Shown one piece after another: positions 52,439-60,119 of a stretch of DNA of 64,000 nt. How positions within the stretch are numbered: the stretch's first letter is position 1; each line of letters begins with the position of its first letter. A model generated the notes under the pieces. The model did not search any database, was not told the origin of the DNA, and saw only the letters and a program-made list of their open reading frames with translations. Both the position numbers and the translations under genes were made by a program. Origin of the DNA: WLJO01 sp032117595 (GTDB lineage Bacteria > Actinomycetota > Acidimicrobiia > Acidimicrobiales > Ilumatobacteraceae); the NCBI GenBank assembly GCA_032117595.1, contig JAULYZ010000087.1:4197-68196 (forward strand). The letters are read 5' to 3'.

Positions 52439-53602
52439 GTGCTCAGGTACCTCACGGCTGGCGAATCCCACGGAAAGGCGCTCGTGGTCATCATCGAGGG
52501 CCTGCCTGCCGGTCTCCCGATCACCGTCGAGGAGATCCAGGGCGAGCTCGCCCGCCGTCGACTGGGATACGGCCGAGGTCCGCGACAGCGCTTCGAGGTG
52601 GACAATCTGACGCTGCTCGGAGGGGTTCGCCACGGGCGTACCCTCGGCTCGCCGGTTGCGATCGAGATCGAGAACACCGAGTGGTTCCGCTCCGACAAGT
52701 GGCATGCCGAGATGTCTCCCGCCCCCGGGGAGACCAAGGAGCCCCTCACACAGGTTCGACCCGGCCACGCCGATCTCGCCGGGATGCAGAAGTACGGCTT
52801 CACCGATGCACGTGACGTCCTCGAGCGCGCCAGCGCGCGCGAGACCGCCGCACGGGTTGCGGCGGGCGCAGTCGCCAAGAAGTTGCTCGCCCCGCTCGGT
52901 GTCCAGATCATCAGCCATGTGATCCAGATGGGGGCCGTACGAGCAAAGACCGATGCCCGCCCTGCTCCCGAGGACCTGGCTTCGGTCGACGGGTCGTCCG
53001 TGCGCTGTTTCGACCCAGGCACCGAGGAGGCCATGGTCGCCGAGATCCAGGCCGCGGCCAAGGAGGGAGACTCCCTCGGAGGCATCGTGGAGGTGCTGGC
53101 GTACGGGGTGCCGGTGGGCCTCGGCAGCCACGTGCACTGGGACCGCAAGATCGACGGTCTGCTCGCTCAGGCCATCATGAGCATCCAAGCGGTGAAGGGT
53201 GTGGAGATCGGCGATGGGTTCGAGGTGGCCGGTCGACGGGGGAGCGCAGCGCACGACCCCATCGTGTGGGACGACGCGTCCGGTCGGTATCGCCGGGAGT
53301 CGGCACTCGCCGGCGGCACCGAGGGAGGCATGTCCACCGGAGAGTTGATGGTGGTGCGTGCGGCGATGAAGCCACTCGCCACGCTCAACCGTCCCACGCT
53401 CAAGACCGTGGATGTCGTCACCAAGGAAGAGACGGTGAGTTTCAAGGAGCGCACCGACGTCACGGCAGTTCCGGCGATGGGCGTCGTCGCCGAGACCATG
53501 GTGGCCCTCGTGCTTGCCGGGGAGGCCCAGCGCAAGTTCGGCGGGGACTCCGTCGACGAGTTCGTGCGCAACGCAGAGGCCTTTGCGGCGGGTCTGCGCT
53601 GA
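52439..53602 (+). CDS. aroC: Chorismate synthase
   Basis: 387-residue FMN-dependent enzyme removing phosphate from EPSP to give chorismate. The start MLRYLTAGESHGKALVVIIEG in parts, RRRLGYGRGPRQ, GTRHG-like GGVRHGRTLGSPVAI, RPGHADLAGMQKYG, RASARETAARVAAGAVAK and EGGMSTGELMVVRAAMKP are all family signatures. The GTG at 52439 is preferred as it lies 6 bases after a TATCCT element and gives the standard N terminus. Chorismate made here also supplies menF at the start of the window. Confidence 0.95.
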   Translation: MLRYLTAGESHGKALVVIIEGLPAGLPITVEEIQGELARRRLGYGRGPRQRFEVDNLTLLGGVRHGRTLGSPVAIEIENTEWFRSDKWHAEMSPAPGETKEPLTQVRPGHADLAGMQKYGFTDARDVLERASARETAARVAAGAVAKKLLAPLGVQIISHVIQMGAVRAKTDARPAPEDLASVDGSSVRCFDPGTEEAMVAEIQAAAKEGDSLGGIVEVLAYGVPVGLGSHVHWDRKIDGLLAQAIMSIQAVKGVEIGDGFEVAGRRGSAAHDPIVWDDASGRYRRESALAGGTEGGMSTGELMVVRAAMKPLATLNRPTLKTVDVVTKEETVSFKERTDVTAVPAMGVVAETMVALVLAGEAQRKFGGDSVDEFVRNAEAFAAGLR

Positions 53603-53643
53603 GAGACGGCGTGGGAACGCAGCGGTCCGGCAGCCTCGGCACG

Positions 53644-54138
53644 ATGCACCTTGTGCTCGTGGGCCTCACCGGCTCGGGCAAGACCACGGTGGGTCGCCTC
53701 GCCGCCGACCGGCTTGGGCGGCCGTTTCTCGACACGGATGCCGTGATCGAGTCCCGTACGGGCAGGACGGTTCGCGAAATCTTCGCCGAGGACGGCGAGG
53801 CCGCTTTCCGGGATGTCGAGTCGGCCGTGCTCCGTGAGTGTCTCGACTCGGGTGAGCCGAGCGTCATCGCTGCAGCAGGCGGCGCGGTAGTGCGGGAGGA
53901 GAATCGAGCACTGCTCAGGGCGGCATCGGCCCGGGTCGTGTGGCTCTGCGGCGGCCCGAGCGTGGTGTCGGACCGCGTCCGCAGCGGGGGGCATCGCCCA
54001 TTGCTCGACGACGACCCCGATACGGTGCTCCGGCAGATGTGGGAGATACGTGAACCTCTGTACCGCGAGGTCGCCGATGCGATCGTCACGATCGAGGGAC
54101 GCAGCCTTCACGACGTTGTGGAGGCGGTGCTCCGATGA
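53644..54138 (+). CDS. aroK: Shikimate kinase
   Basis: 164-residue P-loop kinase. Walker A is VGLTGSGKTTVGRL, the shikimate-binding FLDTDAVIESRTGRTVREIF, the FRDVESAVL and AAGGAVVREENR loops, and the lid Arg in GGHRPLLDDD. The ATG at 53644 starts directly with the strand MHLVLVGLTG; an upstream GTG at 53611 would add 11 unlikely residues. aroB overlaps its stop (ATGA). Confidence 0.93.
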   Translation: MHLVLVGLTGSGKTTVGRLAADRLGRPFLDTDAVIESRTGRTVREIFAEDGEAAFRDVESAVLRECLDSGEPSVIAAAGGAVVREENRALLRAASARVVWLCGGPSVVSDRVRSGGHRPLLDDDPDTVLRQMWEIREPLYREVADAIVTIEGRSLHDVVEAVLR

Positions 54139-55190
54139 GCGGGCCCATCGCTGTCCGTGTCCCCTTGGGTGATCGTTCGTACGACGTACTGGTCGGGGCC
54201 GGCGCGGTCGGGCGGCTGAAGGATCTCATCCCGAACGGTGTGCGTCGCGCCGTCGTCGTCACCCAGGCAGGCAATCCCATGGCGTCGCTCGTCGACCCGG
54301 GTGTGCCGTTCCAGATGGTCGAGATTCCCGATGGCGAAGACGCGAAGACCCTCGCGACGATCGAGTTCCTCTGTCGCCGGTTTGTCGAGTTGGGCCTGAC
54401 GCGCAGCGACTGTGTGGTCGGCGTCGGTGGTGGTCTTGTCACCGACGTGGCGGGGTTTGCTGCATCCGTGTACCACCGCGGGGTGCCGGTGCTGCACGTT
54501 GCAACAACACTGCTTGCCATGGTCGACGCCGCTATCGGCGGCAAGACTGGGGTGAACCTCCCCGAGGGAAAGAACCTTGTCGGCGCGTTCTGGCAACCCA
54601 GCGGCGTGATCTGTGACCTCGATGCTCTCGCCACCCTTCCCGAGCGCGAGATGCGTTGTGGCATGGGGGAGATGGCCAAGTACCACTTCCTCACCGGTGA
54701 TCCTCTCCTGTCGCTTCCCCTCGACGAGCGTGTAGCTCGGTGTGTGGCGATCAAGGCCGAGGTCGTGGGCAGCGACGAGCGCGAGGGAGGACGGCGCGCC
54801 ATCCTGAATTACGGCCACACGCTCGCGCATGCACTCGAGATCGCAACGGAGCACCAGATGGCGCACGGGGAGGCGGTCGCTGTCGGACTCTGCTACGCCG
54901 CGCGTTTGGCTTCCGTGCTCGGTCGAGTCGATCAGGAGCGCGTCGCCCAGCACGACCATGTGGTGGGCGGGGTCTACGGGCTCGCCACCGAGCTGCCGCA
55001 GGGTCTCGACCCGTCGACGCTCGTCTCGCTCATGGGGCGAGACAAGAAAGCCACCTCGGGGCTCACCTTCGTGCTCGATGGTCCCCGCGGGGTGGAGACC
55101 GTCATCGGCGTCCCTGAGGAGGCGGTTCACGCAGCGCTGGCGCAAATGCCCGTTTCGCAGCGGGGCTCCCGTGCAAGGATTCGTCCATGA
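54135..55190 (+). CDS. aroB: 3-dehydroquinate synthase
   Basis: 351-residue NAD- and metal-dependent enzyme, second step of the shikimate pathway. It shows EIPDGEDAKTLATIEFL, GVGGGLVTDVAGFAASVYHR, PVLHVATTLLAMVDAAIGG, KTGVNLPEGKNLVG and the metal His in LNYGHTLAHALE with the further His in MAHGEAVAVG. Coupled by ATGA to aroK before it and aroQ after it. Confidence 0.95.
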   Translation: MSGPIAVRVPLGDRSYDVLVGAGAVGRLKDLIPNGVRRAVVVTQAGNPMASLVDPGVPFQMVEIPDGEDAKTLATIEFLCRRFVELGLTRSDCVVGVGGGLVTDVAGFAASVYHRGVPVLHVATTLLAMVDAAIGGKTGVNLPEGKNLVGAFWQPSGVICDLDALATLPEREMRCGMGEMAKYHFLTGDPLLSLPLDERVARCVAIKAEVVGSDEREGGRRAILNYGHTLAHALEIATEHQMAHGEAVAVGLCYAARLASVLGRVDQERVAQHDHVVGGVYGLATELPQGLDPSTLVSLMGRDKKATSGLTFVLDGPRGVETVIGVPEEAVHAALAQMPVSQRGSRARIRP

Positions 55191-55654
55191 GCAGCAACGA
55201 TCCCACCGTCCGGCCGGTGATCTTGCTGCTCCACGGGGCGAACCTGAATCTCCTCGGCGAGCGCGAGCCGCACATCTACGGCAGCACGACTCTGGCCGAC
55301 TACGTCGCAGCAGTCCGGCGGGTCGCTGACGAGCACGGTCTCGACGTGGAGGACTTCCAGTCGAACCACGAGGGCGAGATCATCGACCGCATCCACTCTG
55401 CCCGGCAGCGGTGTGCAGCCGTGCTCGTGAACCCCGGGGCGTTCACGCACTATGCGTGGAGCATCCACGATGCGCTCGCTGCGTTCTCCGGCCCCGTGAT
55501 CGAGGTGCACATCTCGAACCCGAACGCCCGCGAGGCATGGCGCCACACCAGCGTGGTGTCGCCGGTGGCCACCGGCACCATCGCTGGCCTGGGCCTCCAC
55601 GGCTACGAACTCGCAGTCCAGGCGATTGCACAGCGGCTCCAGAACCCGGCATGA
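55187..55654 (+). CDS. aroQ: 3-dehydroquinate dehydratase, type II
   Basis: 155-residue type II dehydroquinase, third shikimate step. Signature HGANLNLLGEREPHIYGS with the catalytic Tyr, FQSNHEGEIIDRIHSAR, NPGAFTHYAWSIHDAL with the Asn, and IEVHISNPNAREAWRHTS with the catalytic His. ATGA overlaps on both sides (aroB and mscS). Confidence 0.94.
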   Translation: MSSNDPTVRPVILLLHGANLNLLGEREPHIYGSTTLADYVAAVRRVADEHGLDVEDFQSNHEGEIIDRIHSARQRCAAVLVNPGAFTHYAWSIHDALAAFSGPVIEVHISNPNAREAWRHTSVVSPVATGTIAGLGLHGYELAVQAIAQRLQNPA

Positions 55655-56592
55655 GCGGCTTTCGGGAGGTCGTTCCGACGGGGCTCGTGTCGGCCCCCGA
55701 CGACGCAGGATGGATCCGCCGGCTCCGCGAATTGCACCTGCTCACCCCGCTGCGGATCGTCATCATCGCCGTCATCGCAGTCGTGCTCACGTTGGTTCTG
55801 CGCATCGTCGTGGCGCGCTTCATCCGTGGTTTGCAGCGTGCGCACGAGCGAGTTGCCTATCGGGTCGATCACGCCCGGATCGACCAGCGTCGCAGGACGA
55901 TCACCAGCGTGCTCACGAGCACGGCCGTGGGTCTGGTGTGGATCACGGCGGTCATCACGGTTCTCGGCGAGGTGGGGGTCAACCTCGGGGCGTTCGTGGC
56001 AACTGCCACCATCATCGGTGGCGCACTTGCCTTCGGTGCCCAGACCCTCGTGCGCGATCTCATCGCTGGCTTCTTCATGATCGCCGAGGATCAATTCGGG
56101 GTGGGCGACGTGGTGGATGTCGGGACGGCAACGGGAACCGTCGAGCGAGTGTCGCTCCGTGTCACACGCGTTCGTGACGACGACGGGCGGGTCTGGTACC
56201 TGCCGAACGGACAGATCACACGGGTAGCCAACTACAGCCAGGGCCCGGTCGCGACGACGGTCGACATCGGTGTTGCGCTTGGTCAGGACCTCGCCGCAGC
56301 AGCTTCCACCATCTGCGAACTGGGTCGGGCGCTGGTGGCTGATCCGACGGTGGGGCAGTACCTCGCAGGCGAGCCCGACTACCTCGGCGTCGAGGAACTT
56401 CACGACGACCGGGCGATCCTGCGTTTTCGGCTCATCAGTCGGGTCGAAGGACGCCAACAGGTGCGTCGAGCGTTCCTGGCTGCGGTAGCCGAGGCCGAAC
56501 GCCACGGTCGGGTTCGCGGGATCGATAGCGCGTCGGGAGAGGGCGTCGAGGGCTCGAAAGACCCCGCATCGGGTGACAACGGCGTGATGTGA
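55651..56592 (+). CDS. Mechanosensitive ion channel protein (MscS family)
   Basis: 313-residue small-conductance channel. Three membrane helices are seen: LRIVIIAVIAVVLTLVLRIV, TAVGLVWITAVITVLG, and the pore helix AFVATATIIGGALAFGAQTL followed by RDLIAGFFMIAEDQF. Then comes the beta domain GVGDVVDVGTATGTVERVSL and the family WYLPNGQITRVANYS, and a cytosolic domain. It is last in the aroKBQ coupled chain. Its role, relief of osmotic downshock, has no obvious link to its neighbours. Confidence 0.9.
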   Translation: MSGFREVVPTGLVSAPDDAGWIRRLRELHLLTPLRIVIIAVIAVVLTLVLRIVVARFIRGLQRAHERVAYRVDHARIDQRRRTITSVLTSTAVGLVWITAVITVLGEVGVNLGAFVATATIIGGALAFGAQTLVRDLIAGFFMIAEDQFGVGDVVDVGTATGTVERVSLRVTRVRDDDGRVWYLPNGQITRVANYSQGPVATTVDIGVALGQDLAAAASTICELGRALVADPTVGQYLAGEPDYLGVEELHDDRAILRFRLISRVEGRQQVRRAFLAAVAEAERHGRVRGIDSASGEGVEGSKDPASGDNGVM

Positions 56593-56673
56593 CGGTCGGA
56601 TCCCACCGCACCGCGCGGCGCCCGCCTGCTCGGTCCGGGAGGTCTGGGACGTCTGGCGCGAGGACCGCCTCGG

Positions 56674-56679
56674 TAGGCT
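56674..56679 (+). promoter_or_regulatory. Predicted -10 element of efp-nusB (leadered)
   Basis: TAGGCT, 34 bases before ATG 56714. A leader of about 27 bases holding GAGGA near the start codon would result. Confidence 0.4.
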
Positions 56680-56713
56680 TCGGCGGCCTATTTCGCACCC
56701 AGACGAGGAACTC

Positions 56714-57277
56714 ATGCCTGCGATCAGCACCAACGACTTCAAGACCGGGATGACACTCGAGCTCGACAACGGGCTGTGGTCCGTGGTGGAGTTCCAGCAC
56801 GTCAAGCCCGGTAAGGGCGGGGCGTTCGTCCGCAGCAAGTTGAAGAACGTCCGCACGGGTCAAGTGGTGGACAAGACGTTCAATGCCGGTGTTCGCGTCG
56901 AGCAGGCGATTCTCGACAAGCGCGATATGCAGTTCCTGTACCGCGATGCCGACGAGTACGTCTTTATGGACACCGAGACCTACGAGCAGATGCAGGTGGC
57001 GCCCTCCGCCCTCGGAGAGGCCGCCGACTATCTCGTGGAGAACGCAACCGCGATCCTGTCCATGTACCAGGGCGAGATCGTCAGTGTGGAGATCCCGGCG
57101 TCGGTCGAGCTGCGGATTGCCGAGACCGAGCCCGGAATCCAGGGCGACCGTGTGTCGGGCGCCCGCAAGCCGGCAACCCTCGAGACCGGCAAGGTGATTC
57201 AGGTCCCGCTCTTCATCAACGTCGGCGAGCGCGTGAAGGTCGACACGCGTACCGGCGAGTACATCACCCGCGTCTGA
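56714..57277 (+). CDS. efp: Elongation factor P
   Basis: 187-residue three-domain factor that relieves ribosome stalling at polyproline. The tip loop reads HVKPGKGGAFVR with Lys34, the site modified in some bacteria; no modification enzyme is in this window. Other blocks are NDFKTGMTLELDNG, DMQFLYRDADEYVFMD and the C-terminal GDRVSGARKPATLETG and VGERVKVDTRTGEYITR. nusB starts at the last base of the stop (TGATG). Confidence 0.95.
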   Translation: MPAISTNDFKTGMTLELDNGLWSVVEFQHVKPGKGGAFVRSKLKNVRTGQVVDKTFNAGVRVEQAILDKRDMQFLYRDADEYVFMDTETYEQMQVAPSALGEAADYLVENATAILSMYQGEIVSVEIPASVELRIAETEPGIQGDRVSGARKPATLETGKVIQVPLFINVGERVKVDTRTGEYITRV

Positions 57278-57741
57278 TGGCGTCTTCCGACCGGCAGCGG
57301 CGTTCGAGGAGTCGCCGCCTCGACGACACGAGGTCCGGGGCGCGAGAACGGGCACTCACCCTGCTGTACGAGGCGGAGACCAAGGGGGTCACCCCGTCAG
57401 AGGTGCTCTCCTCACTGCCTCTGACTCCCGACGATCGCGTGCTCGAACTGGTGCATGGCGTGGAGGCGCGTCTTGAGGAGGCGGACGCCGCCATCCGCGA
57501 TCATGCACGGAACTGGTCGATCGAGCGCATGCCGGTGCTCGACCTTGCGATCATGAGGCTTGCGTATTTCGAATTGATTGCCGAGCCCGCAACGCCGACG
57601 GCCGTGATCATCGACGAGGCCGTGGAACTCGCAAAGCGCTTCTCCACCGACGACAGCGGGCGGTTCGTGAACGGTGTGCTGGCCGCAATCGCCGCCGGCC
57701 TGTCGAGGGGCTCAGCGGACGGTTCGTCGCAGGCTGAGTAG
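57277..57741 (+). CDS. nusB: Transcription antitermination factor NusB
   Basis: 154-residue all-helical NusB acting in rRNA antitermination. Signs are SGARERALTLLYEAET, RNWSIERMPVLDLAIMRLAYFEL and the C-terminal AVIIDEAVELAKRFSTDDSGRFVNGVLAAI in pieces. Basic N terminus RQRRSRSRR. Its last 30 bases overlap the end of the convergent mannosyltransferase gene. Confidence 0.92.
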   Translation: MASSDRQRRSRSRRLDDTRSGARERALTLLYEAETKGVTPSEVLSSLPLTPDDRVLELVHGVEARLEEADAAIRDHARNWSIERMPVLDLAIMRLAYFELIAEPATPTAVIIDEAVELAKRFSTDDSGRFVNGVLAAIAAGLSRGSADGSSQAE

Positions 57742-58452
57742 GTCGCGCAGACCCCAGAGCGTCACGCGCAGCATCGACTCCGCGACGATGCGTCCGGACA
57801 TCTTCGAGGTGCCGTGGCGTCGGTCGACGAAGGTGATCGGCACCTCCGCCACTCGTCCTCCTTGGTGGACCACCCGGCGAGCGAATTCCGTCAGCATCGC
57901 GTACCCCTCGGAGCGGGTCGAGGCTGGTTCGATCGCAGCAAGGGTGGGAGCTGAATAGGCGCGGAAGCCCGACGTGCAGTCCCGGATCGGCAGGCGGAGC
58001 ACTGCGGCCGTGTAGCGGTTGCCCCACCTCGACAGCAGGCGCCGATGCCATGGCCAGTTCACGGTGCTGCCACCCGGTACGTAACGGGAACCGATCGCCA
58101 TCCCCGCCCCAGCCGATACGTGGGCGAGCAGTTGGGGGATCACCCGCGGATCGTGGGAGAAGTCGACGTCCATCGATACCACGACATCGACAGGGCCACC
58201 GACACGGCCCTCGAGGACCCTTGCGAATCCCTCCCGATAGGCCGAGCCGAGGCCGAGTTTTCCCGAGCGGTGCATCACATCGATCTGGCCGAGACGGGTG
58301 GCGGCCTCCTCCGCAAGCAGGCCGGTGCCATCGGGCGAATTGTCGTCGACGACGAGGATGTGGGCGTCGGGAACCTCAGTGCGGACCAACTCGAGGAACG
58401 GGCCGATGTTCTCCCGTTCCTGATAGGTGGGCACCACCACGACCACGTGCAC
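57712..58452 (-). CDS. Polyprenol monophosphomannose synthase (GT2)
   Basis: 246-residue GT2 enzyme making polyprenol-phosphate-mannose from GDP-mannose. It shows VVVVPTYQERENIGPFLELV, ILVVDDNSPDGTG, GLGSAYREGFARVL, the metal DXD-type MDVDFSHDP and CTSGFRAYS. No membrane anchor is present, as in the separate catalytic subunit type (Ppm1 domain 2) of actinobacteria. Polyprenol-P-mannose would serve outer-leaflet PIM/lipomannan elongation, consistent with pimA and the PatA-like gene here. GTG start with TAGGTT 8 bases before it. Its last 30 bases lie inside nusB. Confidence 0.87.
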   Translation of the reverse strand: MHVVVVVPTYQERENIGPFLELVRTEVPDAHILVVDDNSPDGTGLLAEEAATRLGQIDVMHRSGKLGLGSAYREGFARVLEGRVGGPVDVVVSMDVDFSHDPRVIPQLLAHVSAGAGMAIGSRYVPGGSTVNWPWHRRLLSRWGNRYTAAVLRLPIRDCTSGFRAYSAPTLAAIEPASTRSEGYAMLTEFARRVVHQGGRVAEVPITFVDRRHGTSKMSGRIVAESMLRVTLWGLRDLLSLRRTVR

Positions 58453-58460
58453 GGTCGTCG

Positions 58461-58466
58461 AACCTA
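58461..58466 (-). promoter_or_regulatory. Predicted -10 element of the mannosyltransferase gene
   Basis: TAGGTT on the minus strand, 8 bases before the GTG at 58452. Confidence 0.45.
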
Positions 58467-58525
58467 CCGTCCCGTGTGGGTTCCGTCGGGGTACCGGCGT
58501 CTCGTCGAGGTGGAGCGGGTGCTGC

Positions 58526-58531
58526 TAACCT
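58526..58531 (+). promoter_or_regulatory. Predicted -10 element of the pyrimidine operon
   Basis: TAACCT. Transcription is expected to start near 58538, so the mRNA would begin almost exactly at the PyrR hairpin, with a leader of about 47 bases before the pyrR GTG. Confidence 0.5.
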
Positions 58532-58539
58532 AACCCTCG

Positions 58540-58570
58540 CCGTGAAACAGGTCCTGTGAGGCCCGTACGG
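58540..58570 (+). promoter_or_regulatory. PyrR-binding RNA hairpin overlapping the pyrR ribosome binding site
   Basis: GGTCCTGTGAGGCC at 58550-58563 matches the PyrR-binding consensus as I recall it (ARUCCNGNGAGGYU) at 12 of 14 positions; the two differences are compensatory (an A-U pair becomes G-C). It folds as GG, bulged U, CC, loop UGUGA, GG, CC. A lower stem CCGT (58540-58543) with ACGG (58567-58570) encloses a purine-rich internal loop. The pyrR Shine-Dalgarno GGAGGAG begins at 58569, inside the 3' arm. PyrR bound with UMP would thus block translation, as described for Mycobacterium smegmatis. Confidence 0.75.
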
Positions 58571-58584
58571 AGGAGTACATCGCT

Positions 58585-59169
58585 GTGAGCGGGAAACAAC
58601 CGGACGACGCGCACCCTGACGTTGGTGCCCTGGCTGGGGGTCGAGACCCTGCGGTCGGAAAGTCCGTTCTTTCCTCCGACGACATCGGCCGTGCACTGCG
58701 CCGGATGGCTCACGAGATCGTCGAGAAGAACCGCGGTCCTGAGTCCGTCGTGCTCGTCGGGATCCAACGTGGCGGTGTGTGGGTGGCGGAGCGACTGGGC
58801 GGGTTCATCGAGTCCATCGACGCTCGGCCGGTGCCGGTCGGTTCGCTGGATCCGACCTTCCATCGCGACGACATCGGACTGCGTCCGGTGCAGGCGGGTG
58901 CGGCAAGCCGAATCCCCGTTCCGCTCGACGGGGCTGTCGTGGTGCTCGTCGACGACGTGCTCTACACAGGCCGAACGGTTCGTGCTGCACTCGACGCCCT
59001 CAACGATTACGGACGTCCGCAGTCGGTCCAGCTTGCGGTGGTGGTCGACCGCGGTCATCGTGAGCTGCCGATCCGTCCCGACTTTGTCGGCAAGAACCTT
59101 CCCACCTCGAGCGACGAGCGGGTGCGCGTGACGCCCGATGGCGTCACGATCGAGAGAGGTCGGGCATGA
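58585..59169 (+). CDS. pyrR: PyrR bifunctional pyr regulator / uracil phosphoribosyltransferase
   Basis: 194-residue phosphoribosyltransferase-fold regulator that binds pyr leader RNA when UMP is present. It has VVLVGIQRGGVWVAERL, VGSLDPTFHRDDIG, the PRPP loop VVVLVDDVLYTGRTVRAALD and the family RELPIRPDFVGKNLPTS. An N-terminal extension of about 25 residues precedes the fold. GTG start, with GGAGGAG upstream that overlaps the predicted PyrR hairpin, so the gene is probably autoregulated. Coupled by ATGA to pyrB. Confidence 0.94.
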   Translation: MSGKQPDDAHPDVGALAGGRDPAVGKSVLSSDDIGRALRRMAHEIVEKNRGPESVVLVGIQRGGVWVAERLGGFIESIDARPVPVGSLDPTFHRDDIGLRPVQAGAASRIPVPLDGAVVVLVDDVLYTGRTVRAALDALNDYGRPQSVQLAVVVDRGHRELPIRPDFVGKNLPTSSDERVRVTPDGVTIERGRA

Positions 59170-60119
59170 AGCACCTCCGGAGCGTCGGCGAACTGGATCG
59201 GGCCTCTGCCCTTGAGCTTCTCGCGCTGGCCGACTCGATGGCAGAGATCAATGCCCGCCCGATCCCGAAGGTGCCGGCGTTGCGCGGGAAGACCGTCTGC
59301 AGCCTTTTCTTCGAGGACTCCACACGGACGCGCATGTCCTTCGAGACCGCCGCCAAGCGTCTGTCGGCCGACACGATGAACTTCTCGGTGAGCACGTCGA
59401 GCGTGAACAAGGGCGAGAGTCTGCGGGACACCATCGAGACGGTCACGGCGATGGGTGTCGACGCATTCGTCGTTCGACACCGCACCACCGGTGTGCCGTG
59501 GCAGCTCTCACGCTGGACCAATGCGTCGATCGTGAACGCCGGCGACGGCTGGCATCAGCACCCCACCCAGGCACTGCTCGATGCATTCACGATTCGCCGC
59601 CGTTTCGGCCTCACAGGTGACCTTGCCGGTATCCGCATTGCCGTGGTGGGCGACATCAAGCACTCGAGAGTGGCGCGCAGCGATGTCGAACTCTTCACCA
59701 TGCTCGGCGCAGAGGTGGTCCTCGTGGCGCCGACCTCGCTTCTCCCTCCCAGCCTCGAGGGGTGGGGAGTCTCCTCAGTGGTGCACTCCATCGATGCAGT
59801 GATCGGTGAGATCGACGTCCTGTATCTGCTCCGAATGCAGATGGAGCGCCAGGAGCAGTCGTTGGTCCCGTCACTCGCCGAATACACCGACCGGTTCGGC
59901 CTCACGCCCCCGCGTGCAGAGCGGCTCCGCGACTCGGCGATCGTGATGCACCCGGGGCCCATGAACCGGGGTGTGGAGATCGTGGTCGACCCTGCAGAAC
60001 TTCCCGGCTCGGCGATCCTCGATCAGGTCGCCAACGGGGTGTCGGTACGCATGGCAGTCCTCTTCCAGTTGCTCGGCTCCGGGTCCGGGCTGAGCGAGTC
60101 CGCAGGAGGTTCGTGGTGA
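59166..60119 (+). CDS. pyrB: Aspartate carbamoyltransferase catalytic subunit
   Basis: 317-residue enzyme forming N-carbamoyl-aspartate. It has the carbamoyl-phosphate loop FEDSTRTRMSFE, VVRHRTTGVPW, the site NAGDGWHQHPTQALLDAFTI and the aspartate-binding LRMQMERQ with the end GPMNRGVEI. No regulatory pyrI gene is adjacent. Normal length. Overlaps pyrR and pyrC by 4 bases each. Confidence 0.95.
   Translation: MKHLRSVGELDRASALELLALADSMAEINARPIPKVPALRGKTVCSLFFEDSTRTRMSFETAAKRLSADTMNFSVSTSSVNKGESLRDTIETVTAMGVDAFVVRHRTTGVPWQLSRWTNASIVNAGDGWHQHPTQALLDAFTIRRRFGLTGDLAGIRIAVVGDIKHSRVARSDVELFTMLGAEVVLVAPTSLLPPSLEGWGVSSVVHSIDAVIGEIDVLYLLRMQMERQEQSLVPSLAEYTDRFGLTPPRAERLRDSAIVMHPGPMNRGVEIVVDPAELPGSAILDQVANGVSVRMAVLFQLLGSGSGLSESAGGSW

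Noticed and set aside
56714..57277. EF-P with an unusual tip residue
   Set aside because: The PGKGG loop with Lys34 is the ordinary form for the family.
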